Source: Clostridia bacterium (GTDB lineage: Bacteria > Bacillota_E > RBS10-35 > JAJYVN01). From it: a stretch of 13,379 nucleotides of DNA. The stretch lies in the NCBI GenBank assembly GCA_027335515.1, contig DAHWHT010000247.1:1-13379 (forward strand). The letters are read 5' to 3'. The translations under genes and the position numbers were made by a program. Within the stretch, counting starts at the first letter, position 1. Every line of letters starts with the position of its first letter. This document shows positions 6,151-13,379 of this stretch, in pieces. Under the pieces are notes generated by a model. It worked only from the letters and a program-made list of their open reading frames with translations. It did no database searches and was not told the DNA's origin.

Positions 6151-6320
6151 TCCGGCAGGCCAACGTTCGCCGGTGAAGGCCTGCGGCCTGCGGCCGGGGG
6201 ATCGCACCGCGCCGTGCGCACCCCGTGTGCCGTGCCGCGCGCAGGAACGGTCGGTCCGGATGCGAACCCCCCGGCATGCGGCCGGCGCGCGCCCTGGGCG
6301 CCGGCGGAGATCCGTGGGGG

Positions 6321-7364
6321 GTGTCGTCGGTGGCGGTTGGACCGATCGCGGTCGGTATCGCCGGATTGGGTCGCAGCGGCTGGAACATCCATGCCGCCGC
6401 ACTGGAACAGCACGAGGGCTACCGCGTGGTGGCGGTGGCCGATCCACTGCCCGAGCGGCAGAACGAAGCACGGGCGCGCTTTGGCTGCGCCGTCTACGGT
6501 GAACCGGAGGCCATGCTGGCCGACCCGCAGGTGGAGCTTGTGGTGGTCGCGACCCCGTCGCACACCCACGCACCCCTGGCGACCCGCGCCCTGGAGGCGG
6601 GTAGGCAGGTGGTGGTGGAAAAGCCGATGGCGCAGGACGTGGCCGAACTTGATGCCGCGATCGCGGCCGCGCGGCGCGGCGGCCGGATCCTGACCTGCTT
6701 CCAGCCGTATCGATTCAACGCCAACTTCCGCGCGGTTCAGGAAGTGATTGCGGGCGGGCGGTTGGGCCGGGTGGTGCTGATCAAACACACGCAGAACAAC
6801 TTCATCCGCCGCGCCGATTGGCAGATGCTGCGGCGGTTGGGCGGTGGCGAGCTTTCCAACAACGGACCGCACATTCTGGACCAGGCGCTGCTGTTGTTGG
6901 GGGAGGGTCCCGTGGAGGTGTGTGCCGATCTGCAGCACACCATCGGCGGCGGCGACGCAGAGGACCATGTCAAGCTGCTGCTGAAGGCCAACGGTATCGT
7001 GGTGGATATCGAACTCAGCCACTGCTGTGCCCTGCCCCAACCCGAATGGATGGTGTTCGGTAGCAGCGGCGCGTTGTGCAGCGTCAAGGGTGGATTCCAC
7101 CTGCGGTGGTTTGATCCGACGGGTCTGCCCGAGCCGGTGGTGGATGAGGGGGCGGCGGCCGGGCGCCGCTACCAGCGTCCCGAGGAACTGCCCTGGCAAG
7201 AAGACGAGCTGCACCCGGTGCAGGAGCGGTCCACGGCCCTGTGCTTCTACGATGGCTTGCGCGCGACCCTGCGTGACGGGGCCCCCGTGGAGGTGACGCC
7301 CGAGAGCGTGCGCCGTCAGATCGAGATCATCGAACGGGCCCGCCGGCTGGCCGGTCTGCCGTAG
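6321..7364 (+). CDS. Gfo/Idh/MocA-family NAD(P)-dependent oxidoreductase
   Basis: This roughly 345-residue dehydrogenase of the Gfo/Idh/MocA family usually oxidises or reduces a sugar, inositol or related polyol. Counting from the GTG at 6330, the Rossmann motif [13 protein letters not shown] is at residues 9-21. Asp38 ends the second strand, which favours NAD over [15 protein letters not shown] (74-84) and the EKP motif (97-99, with catalytic Lys98) follow. GPHILD (179-184) supplies the catalytic-site His181 and Asp184. The long frame upstream is not conserved. GTG at 6321 (GGAG about 11 bases upstream) and GTG at 6330 (G-run 8 bases upstream) are both possible starts, giving 347 or 344 residues. 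A terminator-like stem follows the stop. No sugar transporter or pathway partner is adjacent, so the substrate is unknown. Confidence 0.92.
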   Translation: MSSVAVGPIAVGIAGLGRSGWNIHAAALEQHEGYRVVAVADPLPERQNEARARFGCAVYGEPEAMLADPQVELVVVATPSHTHAPLATRALEAGRQVVVEKPMAQDVAELDAAIAAARRGGRILTCFQPYRFNANFRAVQEVIAGGRLGRVVLIKHTQNNFIRRADWQMLRRLGGGELSNNGPHILDQALLLLGEGPVEVCADLQHTIGGGDAEDHVKLLLKANGIVVDIELSHCCALPQPEWMVFGSSGALCSVKGGFHLRWFDPTGLPEPVVDEGAAAGRRYQRPEELPWQEDELHPVQERSTALCFYDGLRATLRDGAPVEVTPESVRRQIEIIERARRLAGLP

Positions 7365-7395
7365 CGGCGTCCTGCCCGTGCCGCAGGGGGCGCGA

Positions 7396-7416
7396 GCCGG
7401 GTGGCGCCGGCCTTTT
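7396..7416 (+). terminator. Terminator-like stem after the oxidoreductase
   Basis: GCCGG (7396-7400) pairs with CCGGC (7407-7411) around a six-base loop and is followed by CTTTT, about 30 bases after the oxidoreductase stop. The stem and T-run are both short, so this is a weak intrinsic terminator. It would separate the metabolic gene from the defence operon. Confidence 0.4.
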
Positions 7417-7437
7417 GGCTTGCGCCTCCGCCCACTT

Positions 7438-7446
7438 TGCTATGCT
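7438..7446 (+). promoter_or_regulatory. Candidate extended -10 promoter of the Wadjet operon
   Basis: TGCTATGCT forms an extended -10 element (TG, one base, then TATGCT at 7441-7446). TTGCGC (7420-7425) lies 15 bp upstream, short for a -35 box, but an extended -10 can work with a poor -35. It lies directly after the terminator-like stem and about 145 bases before the jetA start, leaving a fairly long leader. Confidence 0.42.
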
Positions 7447-7575
7447 GGTCGGGTGTGAACCGCTCGCGCTGGCGGATGCTTTCATACCCGTGGCCGGTGC
7501 CCGCGGCGCCCGGCTGGCAGGGACGCGCGCGGCGCGGTGTCGAATCCACGGGGTGCACGCGGGCGCGGAAGGTGG

Positions 7576-7588
7576 CGGAGTCACTCCG
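7576..7588 (+). promoter_or_regulatory. Palindrome over the jetA ribosome binding site
   Basis: CGGAGT and ACTCCG are 6-bp arms around a single C. The GGAG in the left arm (7577-7580) is the likely jetA Shine-Dalgarno, 10 bases before the ATG at 7591. Binding of a protein or RNA here could block translation of the operon. No evidence beyond position and symmetry supports this. Confidence 0.35.
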
Positions 7589-7590
7589 GC

Positions 7591-9285
7591 ATGGATGGGG
7601 CAATGGGGTCTTGGGGCGAAGAGACAGACGGACGGGCGGAGGTGTCGGCCGGGCCCGGCGGCGCCGAGGACGTCGGGGGTGCATCGCTTTCGCGATCGCC
7701 GCGCGGGCCGCAGCAGCCGCTGCTTGAAACCTCCTATCTGACGGCGCCCAGCGTCGGCCACTACCGGCCGCTGATGCGGTTTTTCTATGAGGCGCATCAG
7801 GCTCAGCGGTTTTTTCTCGGCGTGGACGACGCCTTGCGCCATATGCGGCAGGCCTACGACGCGGCCTACACCGCGGAGCTGTGCCAGCAGGACCTGCAGC
7901 AACTGGCGGACTGGGGCAACCTGACGCGGCATTTCGAGCGCTCGCGCGTGCGCACGATCGAGGAGTTTCTGCGCCGCCAGGCGGTCTACCAGATCACCCC
8001 CGAGGGGGTTGCCGTCGAGCGCTTCGTGGAGGCCCTGCACGCGGCGGGGCGTCGCGCCGGCAGCCTGGACAAGACCGTGCTGGACGCCCTGCTGGCCCGG
8101 ATGCGGGACCTGGATGCGCGGCTGGCCGATCCCGAGACGCTCGCGCACTGGGCGCCGGCCGACGCGCCAACCGGCGGCGGCCCGGATGCCATGCCGGCCG
8201 GGGTCGGACTCTCGCTGCAGGAACAGGTTTCCTCCCTGTGGGCGGAGGTGCGCCACCACTTCGAACGCGTTGCCAACGACGGCGTCGGCTACCTGGGCCA
8301 GCTCCGCGGCGTTCAGGCGCAGCAGATTCTGGAGCACTCGGCCTTTCAGGCATACAAGGACGTGCTCGTCCGCTACCTCTCCACGTATGCCCTGGCCCTG
8401 GCGGCGTCCGGTCCGCTGATTGCGGACCTCGCCCAGGGGTGGGCGGACGGGCCCCGCGGCCGGCTGCTCGCGCTGTGCGCCGGCTCCGTCGCGGCCCGTC
8501 AACCGCTGCCGGACGGCCGTTACCCGGATCTCGCGGAGGAGATCGAGCGGGTGCGGACCGGCGTCCTGGCCCTGGCGCGCTGGTTCCACCCCGTGCGGGG
8601 AGACATCACCCGCCTCAAGCGCAGCACCAACGACGCCATTGAACTGGTGACGCGCCAGGCCGCCCGGTTGGCCGAACTGCGCTGGGGCACGCGCAGCCGC
8701 CGCCGTGACCTGGAGGAGTTGGCCATCCTCTTTGGCCATTGCGCGGACCTGCCCCAGGCCGAACGCGTGGCCAGCGTCGCCTTCGGTGCGGCCTTTCCCC
8801 GCCACTGGCAGGGTGAGGCCCTGCCGGAGGAGGTGGGGCGGGGGTCTCCCTGGCGGGAGGCCGCCGTGGACGTGGTGCTGTCGCCGGTGCGGCGCGGCGC
8901 CCGGGTCACGCTGGCCGACGAGCCGGCGCCCGAGCGGCACGCCGCGCGCGAGGCCCTGCTGCAGACGGGTCTGCAGGGGAGGTTTGACGCCGAGCGCCGG
9001 CTGGCGGAGCTGTTTCCCGAGGGGCGCCTGGATCTGCGGGAAGTGGTGCTCGCCAGCGTCGAGCAGCGCGACCGCTTGCTGGACCTGCTCGGTCGCTGTC
9101 TGGCGTCCCCGGACGGCGTGGGCGAGACCGCCAGCGGCGGTCGGGTGACCGTGGTGGCGGTTGAGCCCGGGCTTGGCCGGGTGGTGGCCCCCGACGGTGT
9201 CTGCCACGTACCACGGCTGGTGCTGGCCTGGGAAGCGGGGCGGGACGACCCGCTGGTGGCGCGTGGGGGGCTGCGGGGGGCATGA
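7591..9285 (+). CDS. JetA of a type II Wadjet system (DUF2397/TIGR02677)
   Basis: This protein matches the DUF2397/TIGR02677 family, the MukF/kleisin-like subunit of type II Wadjet. In the complex it bridges the JetC ATPase heads and recruits JetB, allowing the motor to extrude DNA loops and detect small circular plasmids. The family-like region starts at about residue 46 (TSYLTAPSVGHYRPLMRFFYEAH) and continues through a mainly helical protein with the characteristic WFHPVRGDITRL and WGTRSRRRDLEELA regions. The ATG at 7591 gives 564 residues, longer than the roughly 500 usual for the family. The first 45 residues are Gly/Ser/Glu-rich and look disordered. ATG at 7603 is an alternative start, and a GTG at 7537 is less likely. 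Its stop overlaps the jetB start in ATGA, so the two are translationally coupled. It follows a candidate promoter at 7438-7446. Confidence 0.9.
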   Translation: MDGAMGSWGEETDGRAEVSAGPGGAEDVGGASLSRSPRGPQQPLLETSYLTAPSVGHYRPLMRFFYEAHQAQRFFLGVDDALRHMRQAYDAAYTAELCQQDLQQLADWGNLTRHFERSRVRTIEEFLRRQAVYQITPEGVAVERFVEALHAAGRRAGSLDKTVLDALLARMRDLDARLADPETLAHWAPADAPTGGGPDAMPAGVGLSLQEQVSSLWAEVRHHFERVANDGVGYLGQLRGVQAQQILEHSAFQAYKDVLVRYLSTYALALAASGPLIADLAQGWADGPRGRLLALCAGSVAARQPLPDGRYPDLAEEIERVRTGVLALARWFHPVRGDITRLKRSTNDAIELVTRQAARLAELRWGTRSRRRDLEELAILFGHCADLPQAERVASVAFGAAFPRHWQGEALPEEVGRGSPWREAAVDVVLSPVRRGARVTLADEPAPERHAAREALLQTGLQGRFDAERRLAELFPEGRLDLREVVLASVEQRDRLLDLLGRCLASPDGVGETASGGRVTVVAVEPGLGRVVAPDGVCHVPRLVLAWEAGRDDPLVARGGLRGA

Positions 9286-10562
9286 GGCGCTCGGAACGCA
9301 TCGACAACACGCGCCTGGCCCACCACGATCTGTTGGATCGCGTCGCCATCCTCGCCGACGACGACCCCGCCTCCTACCGCCGCGTGCAGCGCGCCGAGGA
9401 TCGCCTGGCGCGCTTCTACCGCGACGGACCCGGGTGGAGCCTGGTGCGCAGCCGGTCGGTGGCGCGGCTGGTCAAGGAACCGGCCCCGGCGGCGGCGCGC
9501 GGGCTGCCGCGGTTGCAGGAGCCCTTGGACTACGCCCTCTTCACCTGGGTGCTCTGGTATGGGGAAGGGCTGCTGCTGTCTTCCAGCCCGGGGGCCGGCG
9601 GCGGCGAGGGTCAGTTTGTCCTGTCGGACCTGGCGGAGGCCCTGCTGGCCCAGACGGCCGCCGTGGCGGGGATCGAGCCGTTGGATCTGCGCGACCACCG
9701 CCAGCGCCAGAGTCTGGTGCGTGCCCTGCGGGCCCTGGAAGTCTGCCAGGCCATCCGGCGGCTGCAGGGTGCCCCGGAGGAATGGGAGTCCACCGCGGGC
9801 GGTGCCAACGTGTTGTATGAGTTCACGCCCCTGGCCCCACGGCTGCTGTGCCGGGTGGACATCGCGCCCCTGGCCGACCTGGCCGTCGGTCCGGCCCACC
9901 CGGCCCGCGAACCGGCAGCGCCCAACGCGGCCAACCCCCTGCAGCGGGCGTGGCGGGCCTTGCTGCTGGGGCCGGTGCTGCACGCCGCCGATGATCCCGA
10001 GGCCTTCGCCGCGCTGATCCGGGCGCGGGGCGAGGTCGCAGCGGTGTTGCAGCGGGTGCTGGGCTGGGAGCTGGACCTGCGCCGCGGTTACGCCCTGGTG
10101 GTCCGCGACGGCACGGTCGCGTACGCGCCCGGGGCGGTCATCGACACCGACCGCCGCGCGGTGCAGCACCCGATCCTGCTCTTGGCCGCGGGGTATCGGG
10201 AGCGGGTGCGGGCGGGGGACCTGGAGCCGGATGCCGACGGCGTGGTCCGCGTGAGCCTGGCGGGGTTCGAGTCGGACCTTTGGGCCCTGCGCGACGCCCA
10301 CCGCGACCAATGGGGCACCGCGCTTGGCGATGCCGGGCCGAAGGCGCTGCTGCGGGCGGTGCTGGACGAGATGCGCGCCGGCGGCTTGCTGCGCGGTCCC
10401 GACGCCGCCGGCTGCATCTACCTGCAGCCCGTGTTGGCGCGGGCGCAGGGGCACTACGGGCCGGAGGGCCAGGATCCGCCCGGCCCGGGTCGGCCGCGAC
10501 GGGCCCGTGGGGGAGGTGAGGCCGATGATCGCGCAGGGGGCACTGCCCTTAGACTTTTCTGA
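9282..10562 (+). CDS. JetB of a type II Wadjet system (DUF2398/TIGR02678)
   Basis: This 426-residue protein matches the DUF2398/TIGR02678 family, the MukE-like subunit that binds the kleisin JetA in Wadjet. The family signature near the N-terminus is seen as RDGPGWSLVRSRSVARLVKEPA (about residues 48-69), followed by the LDYALFTWVLWYGEGLLL helix region. The central part, around LGWELDLRRGYALVVRDG, resembles the winged-helix portion of the family. It begins within the jetA stop codon (ATGA). Its end overlaps jetC by 38 bp, and the last 30 or so residues (after GHYGPEGQD) are low-complexity and basic, as expected where the frame is shaped by the overlapping jetC start. No membrane segment or catalytic motif is seen. 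With jetA before it and jetC after it, the assignment is firm although the family diverges quickly. Confidence 0.88.
   Translation: MRRSERIDNTRLAHHDLLDRVAILADDDPASYRRVQRAEDRLARFYRDGPGWSLVRSRSVARLVKEPAPAAARGLPRLQEPLDYALFTWVLWYGEGLLLSSSPGAGGGEGQFVLSDLAEALLAQTAAVAGIEPLDLRDHRQRQSLVRALRALEVCQAIRRLQGAPEEWESTAGGANVLYEFTPLAPRLLCRVDIAPLADLAVGPAHPAREPAAPNAANPLQRAWRALLLGPVLHAADDPEAFAALIRARGEVAAVLQRVLGWELDLRRGYALVVRDGTVAYAPGAVIDTDRRAVQHPILLLAAGYRERVRAGDLEPDADGVVRVSLAGFESDLWALRDAHRDQWGTALGDAGPKALLRAVLDEMRAGGLLRGPDAAGCIYLQPVLARAQGHYGPEGQDPPGPGRPRRARGGGEADDRAGGTALRLF
10512..10516 (+). promoter_or_regulatory. jetC ribosome binding site inside jetB
   Basis: GGAGG lies within the 3' end of jetB, eight bases before the ATG at 10525. 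It fixes the jetC start and explains the 38-bp overlap with jetB. Confidence 0.75.
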
Positions 10563-13379
10563 CGCGGTGGCCCTGCGGGGCGAGCAGATCGCCGCTGCGT
10601 TGGAACGGCGGCCGGGCGGTCCGGAGGGCTGGCGGCCGACGCGTCTGCTGTTTCGGCACTTTTGGCTGTTTGAGCGCGAGGAGTTCCGCTTCGTGCACGG
10701 ACGCCTCTTTTTGCGCGGCGCCAACGCCTCCGGCAAGTCGACGGTGCTGGCCGCCGCCGTGCCCCTGGTCTTGGACGGCGACCGCAGCCGCCACCGCCTG
10801 GATCCGTTCGGCGGCGCCGGCCGTTCCCTGCAGTATTTCCTGTTGGGGCCGGATACGGCCGACCACGACGACCCCGATGCCTTCTACCACGAACAGCGGA
10901 TCGGGTATGTGGCGTTGGAGTTCTGCCGGCCCGCCGCCGCCGGGGATGCCCCCCAATACTGCACCATCGGCATCGGCCTGCACTGCGCGCGGCACCGCCA
11001 GGGCATGCCCATCAGCTTCTGGGGTTTCTGCCTGCGGGACGGCCGCCGCATCGGCCGCGGCTTTGACGTGCTGGGTGTCGACGGGGCCCCCCTGCGCCGC
11101 CAGGACCTGGAGGCGAGTCTGGGCGAGGGTGGGACGGTGGTCACGACCGTCGCCGCCTACCGGGAACTCGTCAACGAGGCGCTGTTCGGCTTTGAGGACG
11201 TCAAGGATTTCACCCATCTGCTGCAGTTGCTGCTCGAACTGCGCGCCCCCAAGCTCAACCGCGACATGGGACCCCGGGTGGTGGGCGAGTTGCTGGCGGA
11301 GTCGCTGCCGCCGGTCGATCCCGCGCTGTTCGCGCAGTTGAAGGCCATCCTGGAGCGCATGGACGACTACGTGGACAGTTGCACGGAACTGCGGCGTCGC
11401 CAGGAGGCGGCGCAGCGGCTGGACGAGGCCGTCTCGTTGGTGCAGTTGCGCCGTTCCGAGCGGGCGGCCGCCGCCTATCTGGAGGCGTTGGACGCCCTGC
11501 GCCGGGCCCGCGACGCGCAGCAGCAGGCCGAACGGGGTCTGTCGCAGGCCAGATCCGAACTGGAGGTGGCAAGAGGGCGCTGCCTGCGGGTGGCGGCCGA
11601 GGCGCAGGCGGTGGACGGCGCGTTGCAGGCCCTGCGGGAGGGCGCCGTGTCGCGGGCCGCCGAGGCCCTGGCGGCTGCCGAGCAGCGGTTGCAGCGGGCC
11701 GCCGAGCGGGTGCGCCAGCAGGAGGACCAGGAGGCCCGGCGCCGGCGCCTCCTGGAGCAGTCCGAGCGGCGCGCGGAGGCGGACCGCGCCCTGTGGGCGT
11801 CGCGCGCGGCGTTCTTGCGCGGGGCGGTGGACGACTTCGCCGCGCTGGCCGCCCGGGCGGAGTGGCCGCTGGCGGTGGACGCGGCGGCCCGGCTGCGGGA
11901 GGCCCTCGCCCCCTTTTGGACCGCGGCGGACGCCGTCGGGGAGGTGGCCTCCGCCGGCTCGACCCAGTGGTTGGTGGACGCGGCCCGGGGGCGCCTGGAG
12001 CAACTGGAGCGGGTCCGACGCGCCGTGGAGTTGCGAAACCGCCAGGAGGATGGGGAACGGCGGGCGGTCGCGGTGTTCGAGTTCGCGCACGAATCGACCC
12101 GCCGGGCGCGGCAGGAACAGGCCCGCCGGGAAGGGGCGCTGGCCGCTGCGGCCGAGGCGGCCGCTGCCGAGGTGCGCACCTGGTGGGGGGATCTGGCGGC
12201 CTTGACCCTGGGGCCGGCGGAGGTGGCCGCGGCCTGCCAGGCCGTGGCGGCCCACCGGGATCCGGGGAGCGATGCCGCCGCCGCCCTGGAGCCGCTGCGC
12301 CAGGCGGCCGCCGCGCAGCAACGGTCGGCTCAGGAGGCGCGCGGCGCGTGCCTGCGCCTGCGGGACACCGCCGCCGCCGCCGTTGAGGAAAAGGCGGCGG
12401 AGGTCCGGGCCTGGGAGGCCCAGACGGAGGCCGTGCCGCCGCGCTCGGCGGGCACTTTGGCGGCGCGGGCCGCATTGCGGGCGGCCGGGGTGGACGCCCG
12501 GCCCTTTTACGAAACCCGCGACCTGGAGGTTGGCGACGATCCCGCAGCCGCCGCGCGCCTGGAGGCGGCGGTGGAGCAGGCGGGGCTCTTGGACGCGCTG
12601 GTCGTCGCGGCCGACGCCCTGCCGCATGCCCAGGCCTGTCTGGAGGCCGAAGCGTTGGGCGAGGTTTGGGTCGTCGACCCGCGGGCGGCGGGTGCCGCCC
12701 TGGCCGCGGTCAACGGCGAGGGGGCGGCGGCGGTCTTTCGCGGCGACGGCACCTGGCGGCACGGCCTGCTGGAGGGGCGGGCGCAGGCCGTCGACCCCGC
12801 AGCCGGCCCCCGGTATTTCGGTGTGGAAAACCGGCGTCGGCGCCATCGGGAGCGGCTGGACCAACTTCGGGATGACTGGCGGGCGTGCGAGCGGGCGCTG
12901 GCCGGGGCCGAAACGGCGCTTGCGCAGGCGGAGGCGCGGCAGGAGCGGGTGCAGGCCGAGGCCGAGTCCCTGACGCGGCTGCCCGGCCTTGGCGCCCTGC
13001 AGCGCGCGGCCGTGCGGGCCCAGGACGCGGCGGCCCGCGCCGAGGACGCCCGCCGCAACGAGGAGGCGGAACTTGCCCGGCTGGAGTCGGCCCGCGAGGC
13101 GCTGGCCGTCGCGCGGCGGGCGTTGGAGGAGGCCCAGGCGCCGGTGCCGGAGACGCGCGGACGCGATGCCGACGCCGTCGGGGCCCTGATCGATCAGGTG
13201 CGGGCGTTGCTGGAGGCTGGCCGCGCGGCGACGGACGGCGCGCGCTCCCTGGGGGATGCCGCGCGCGCCCTGGCCATCGCCCTGGAGTCGATGACCCAAC
13301 TGCGCCAGGACCTGGAGGCGGTGGGTGCGGACCTGGAGCGGGAGCGCGGCGAATGGGCGCGGGAGGATGCGGCGGTGCG
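10525..13379 (+). CDS. JetC of a type II Wadjet system, SMC-like ATPase (partial)
   Basis: This frame runs open to the window edge (951 codons) and matches TIGR02680, the MukB/SMC-like motor of type II Wadjet, usually about 1,350 residues. The N-terminal head has WRPTRLLFRHFWLFEREEF (about residues 36-54), a Walker A loop GANASGKS (65-72) and LDPFGGAGRSLQYFLLG (92-108). LLQLLLELRAPKLNRDMG lies just before the coiled coil, which starts near residue 280. A globular insertion at about residues 650-770 (FYETRDLEVG, AGLLDALVVA, RYFGVENRRRRHRERL) matches the hinge-like middle domain of the family. A second coiled coil then runs to the edge. The signature motif, Walker B and the C-terminal head lie outside the window, so ATPase completeness cannot be judged. 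The ATG at 10525 has GGAGG eight bases upstream within jetB. jetD (DUF2399, TOPRIM nuclease) is expected downstream. Confidence 0.92.
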   Translation, partial: MIAQGALPLDFSDAVALRGEQIAAALERRPGGPEGWRPTRLLFRHFWLFEREEFRFVHGRLFLRGANASGKSTVLAAAVPLVLDGDRSRHRLDPFGGAGRSLQYFLLGPDTADHDDPDAFYHEQRIGYVALEFCRPAAAGDAPQYCTIGIGLHCARHRQGMPISFWGFCLRDGRRIGRGFDVLGVDGAPLRRQDLEASLGEGGTVVTTVAAYRELVNEALFGFEDVKDFTHLLQLLLELRAPKLNRDMGPRVVGELLAESLPPVDPALFAQLKAILERMDDYVDSCTELRRRQEAAQRLDEAVSLVQLRRSERAAAAYLEALDALRRARDAQQQAERGLSQARSELEVARGRCLRVAAEAQAVDGALQALREGAVSRAAEALAAAEQRLQRAAERVRQQEDQEARRRRLLEQSERRAEADRALWASRAAFLRGAVDDFAALAARAEWPLAVDAAARLREALAPFWTAADAVGEVASAGSTQWLVDAARGRLEQLERVRRAVELRNRQEDGERRAVAVFEFAHESTRRARQEQARREGALAAAAEAAAAEVRTWWGDLAALTLGPAEVAAACQAVAAHRDPGSDAAAALEPLRQAAAAQQRSAQEARGACLRLRDTAAAAVEEKAAEVRAWEAQTEAVPPRSAGTLAARAALRAAGVDARPFYETRDLEVGDDPAAAARLEAAVEQAGLLDALVVAADALPHAQACLEAEALGEVWVVDPRAAGAALAAVNGEGAAAVFRGDGTWRHGLLEGRAQAVDPAAGPRYFGVENRRRRHRERLDQLRDDWRACERALAGAETALAQAEARQERVQAEAESLTRLPGLGALQRAAVRAQDAAARAEDARRNEEAELARLESAREALAVARRALEEAQAPVPETRGRDADAVGALIDQVRALLEAGRAATDGARSLGDAARALAIALESMTQLRQDLEAVGADLERERGEWAREDAAV

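Noticed and set aside
6178..6195. Short tandem GGCCTGC repeat as a CRISPR or iteron unit
   Set aside because: There are only two full units of seven bases plus a partial one, with no spacers. Similar CTGCGGC doublets occur elsewhere in this GC-rich DNA.
6225..6320. Longer N-terminus for the Gfo/Idh/MocA protein
   Set aside because: The extra residues are Arg/Pro/Gly-rich and precede the first Rossmann strand by more than the family allows. GTG starts at 6321 or 6330 have better spacing to G-rich ribosome binding sites.
10549..13299. 916-codon minus-strand open frame
   Set aside because: It is antisense to jetC, whose family match and ribosome binding site are clear. The frame is open only because of codon bias.

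Overview
This window is visibly very GC-rich. The SpoVT/AbrB-type regulator, the strong GGAGG-like ribosome binding sites and the CysK and cysteine desulfurase types suggest a high-GC member of the Firmicutes (a Thermaerobacter-, Symbiobacterium- or Limnochorda-like lineage). That placement is an inference; there is no rRNA or other marker gene here. High GC leaves long spurious open frames on both strands, so genes were called from protein-family motifs and translation signals rather than from ORF length.

Layout. Bases 1-1556 hold no gene I can name. They contain a weak lipoprotein-like ORF (307-609), a possible promoter near 642, several strong hairpins (690-733, 754-771, 904-941, 1028-1066) and a cluster of GGTCGCA/TGCGACC repeats around a perfect 13-bp inverted repeat (1269-1401). 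A small minus-strand AbrB/SpoVT regulator with a C-terminal zinc ribbon follows (1557-1856), with a strong hairpin right after its stop codon. Bases about 2221-2754 carry the decayed C-terminal half of an IS605-family OrfB/TnpB transposase.

A minus-strand sulfur operon runs from 5273 down to 2856: cysteine synthase (cysK), a class V aminotransferase-fold cysteine desulfurase, and a small DUF3343 Se/S-carrier-like protein overlapping the desulfurase by 11 bp. Together they suggest a route that makes cysteine, strips its sulfur and passes it to a small carrier. A Nudix hydrolase (5655-6110, minus) is divergent from a Gfo/Idh/MocA oxidoreductase (6321-7364, plus); a perfect 16-bp palindrome lies between them.

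From 7591 to the right edge the plus strand carries a type II Wadjet anti-plasmid system: jetA (DUF2397/TIGR02677), jetB (DUF2398/TIGR02678) and the first 951 codons of jetC (TIGR02680, SMC-like ATPase). The genes overlap and are probably translationally coupled. The nuclease subunit jetD (DUF2399, TOPRIM) should lie just beyond the window. Wadjet is a known defence family, so the main system here is not new. The least explained parts are the left 1.5 kb and the sulfur-carrier operon.
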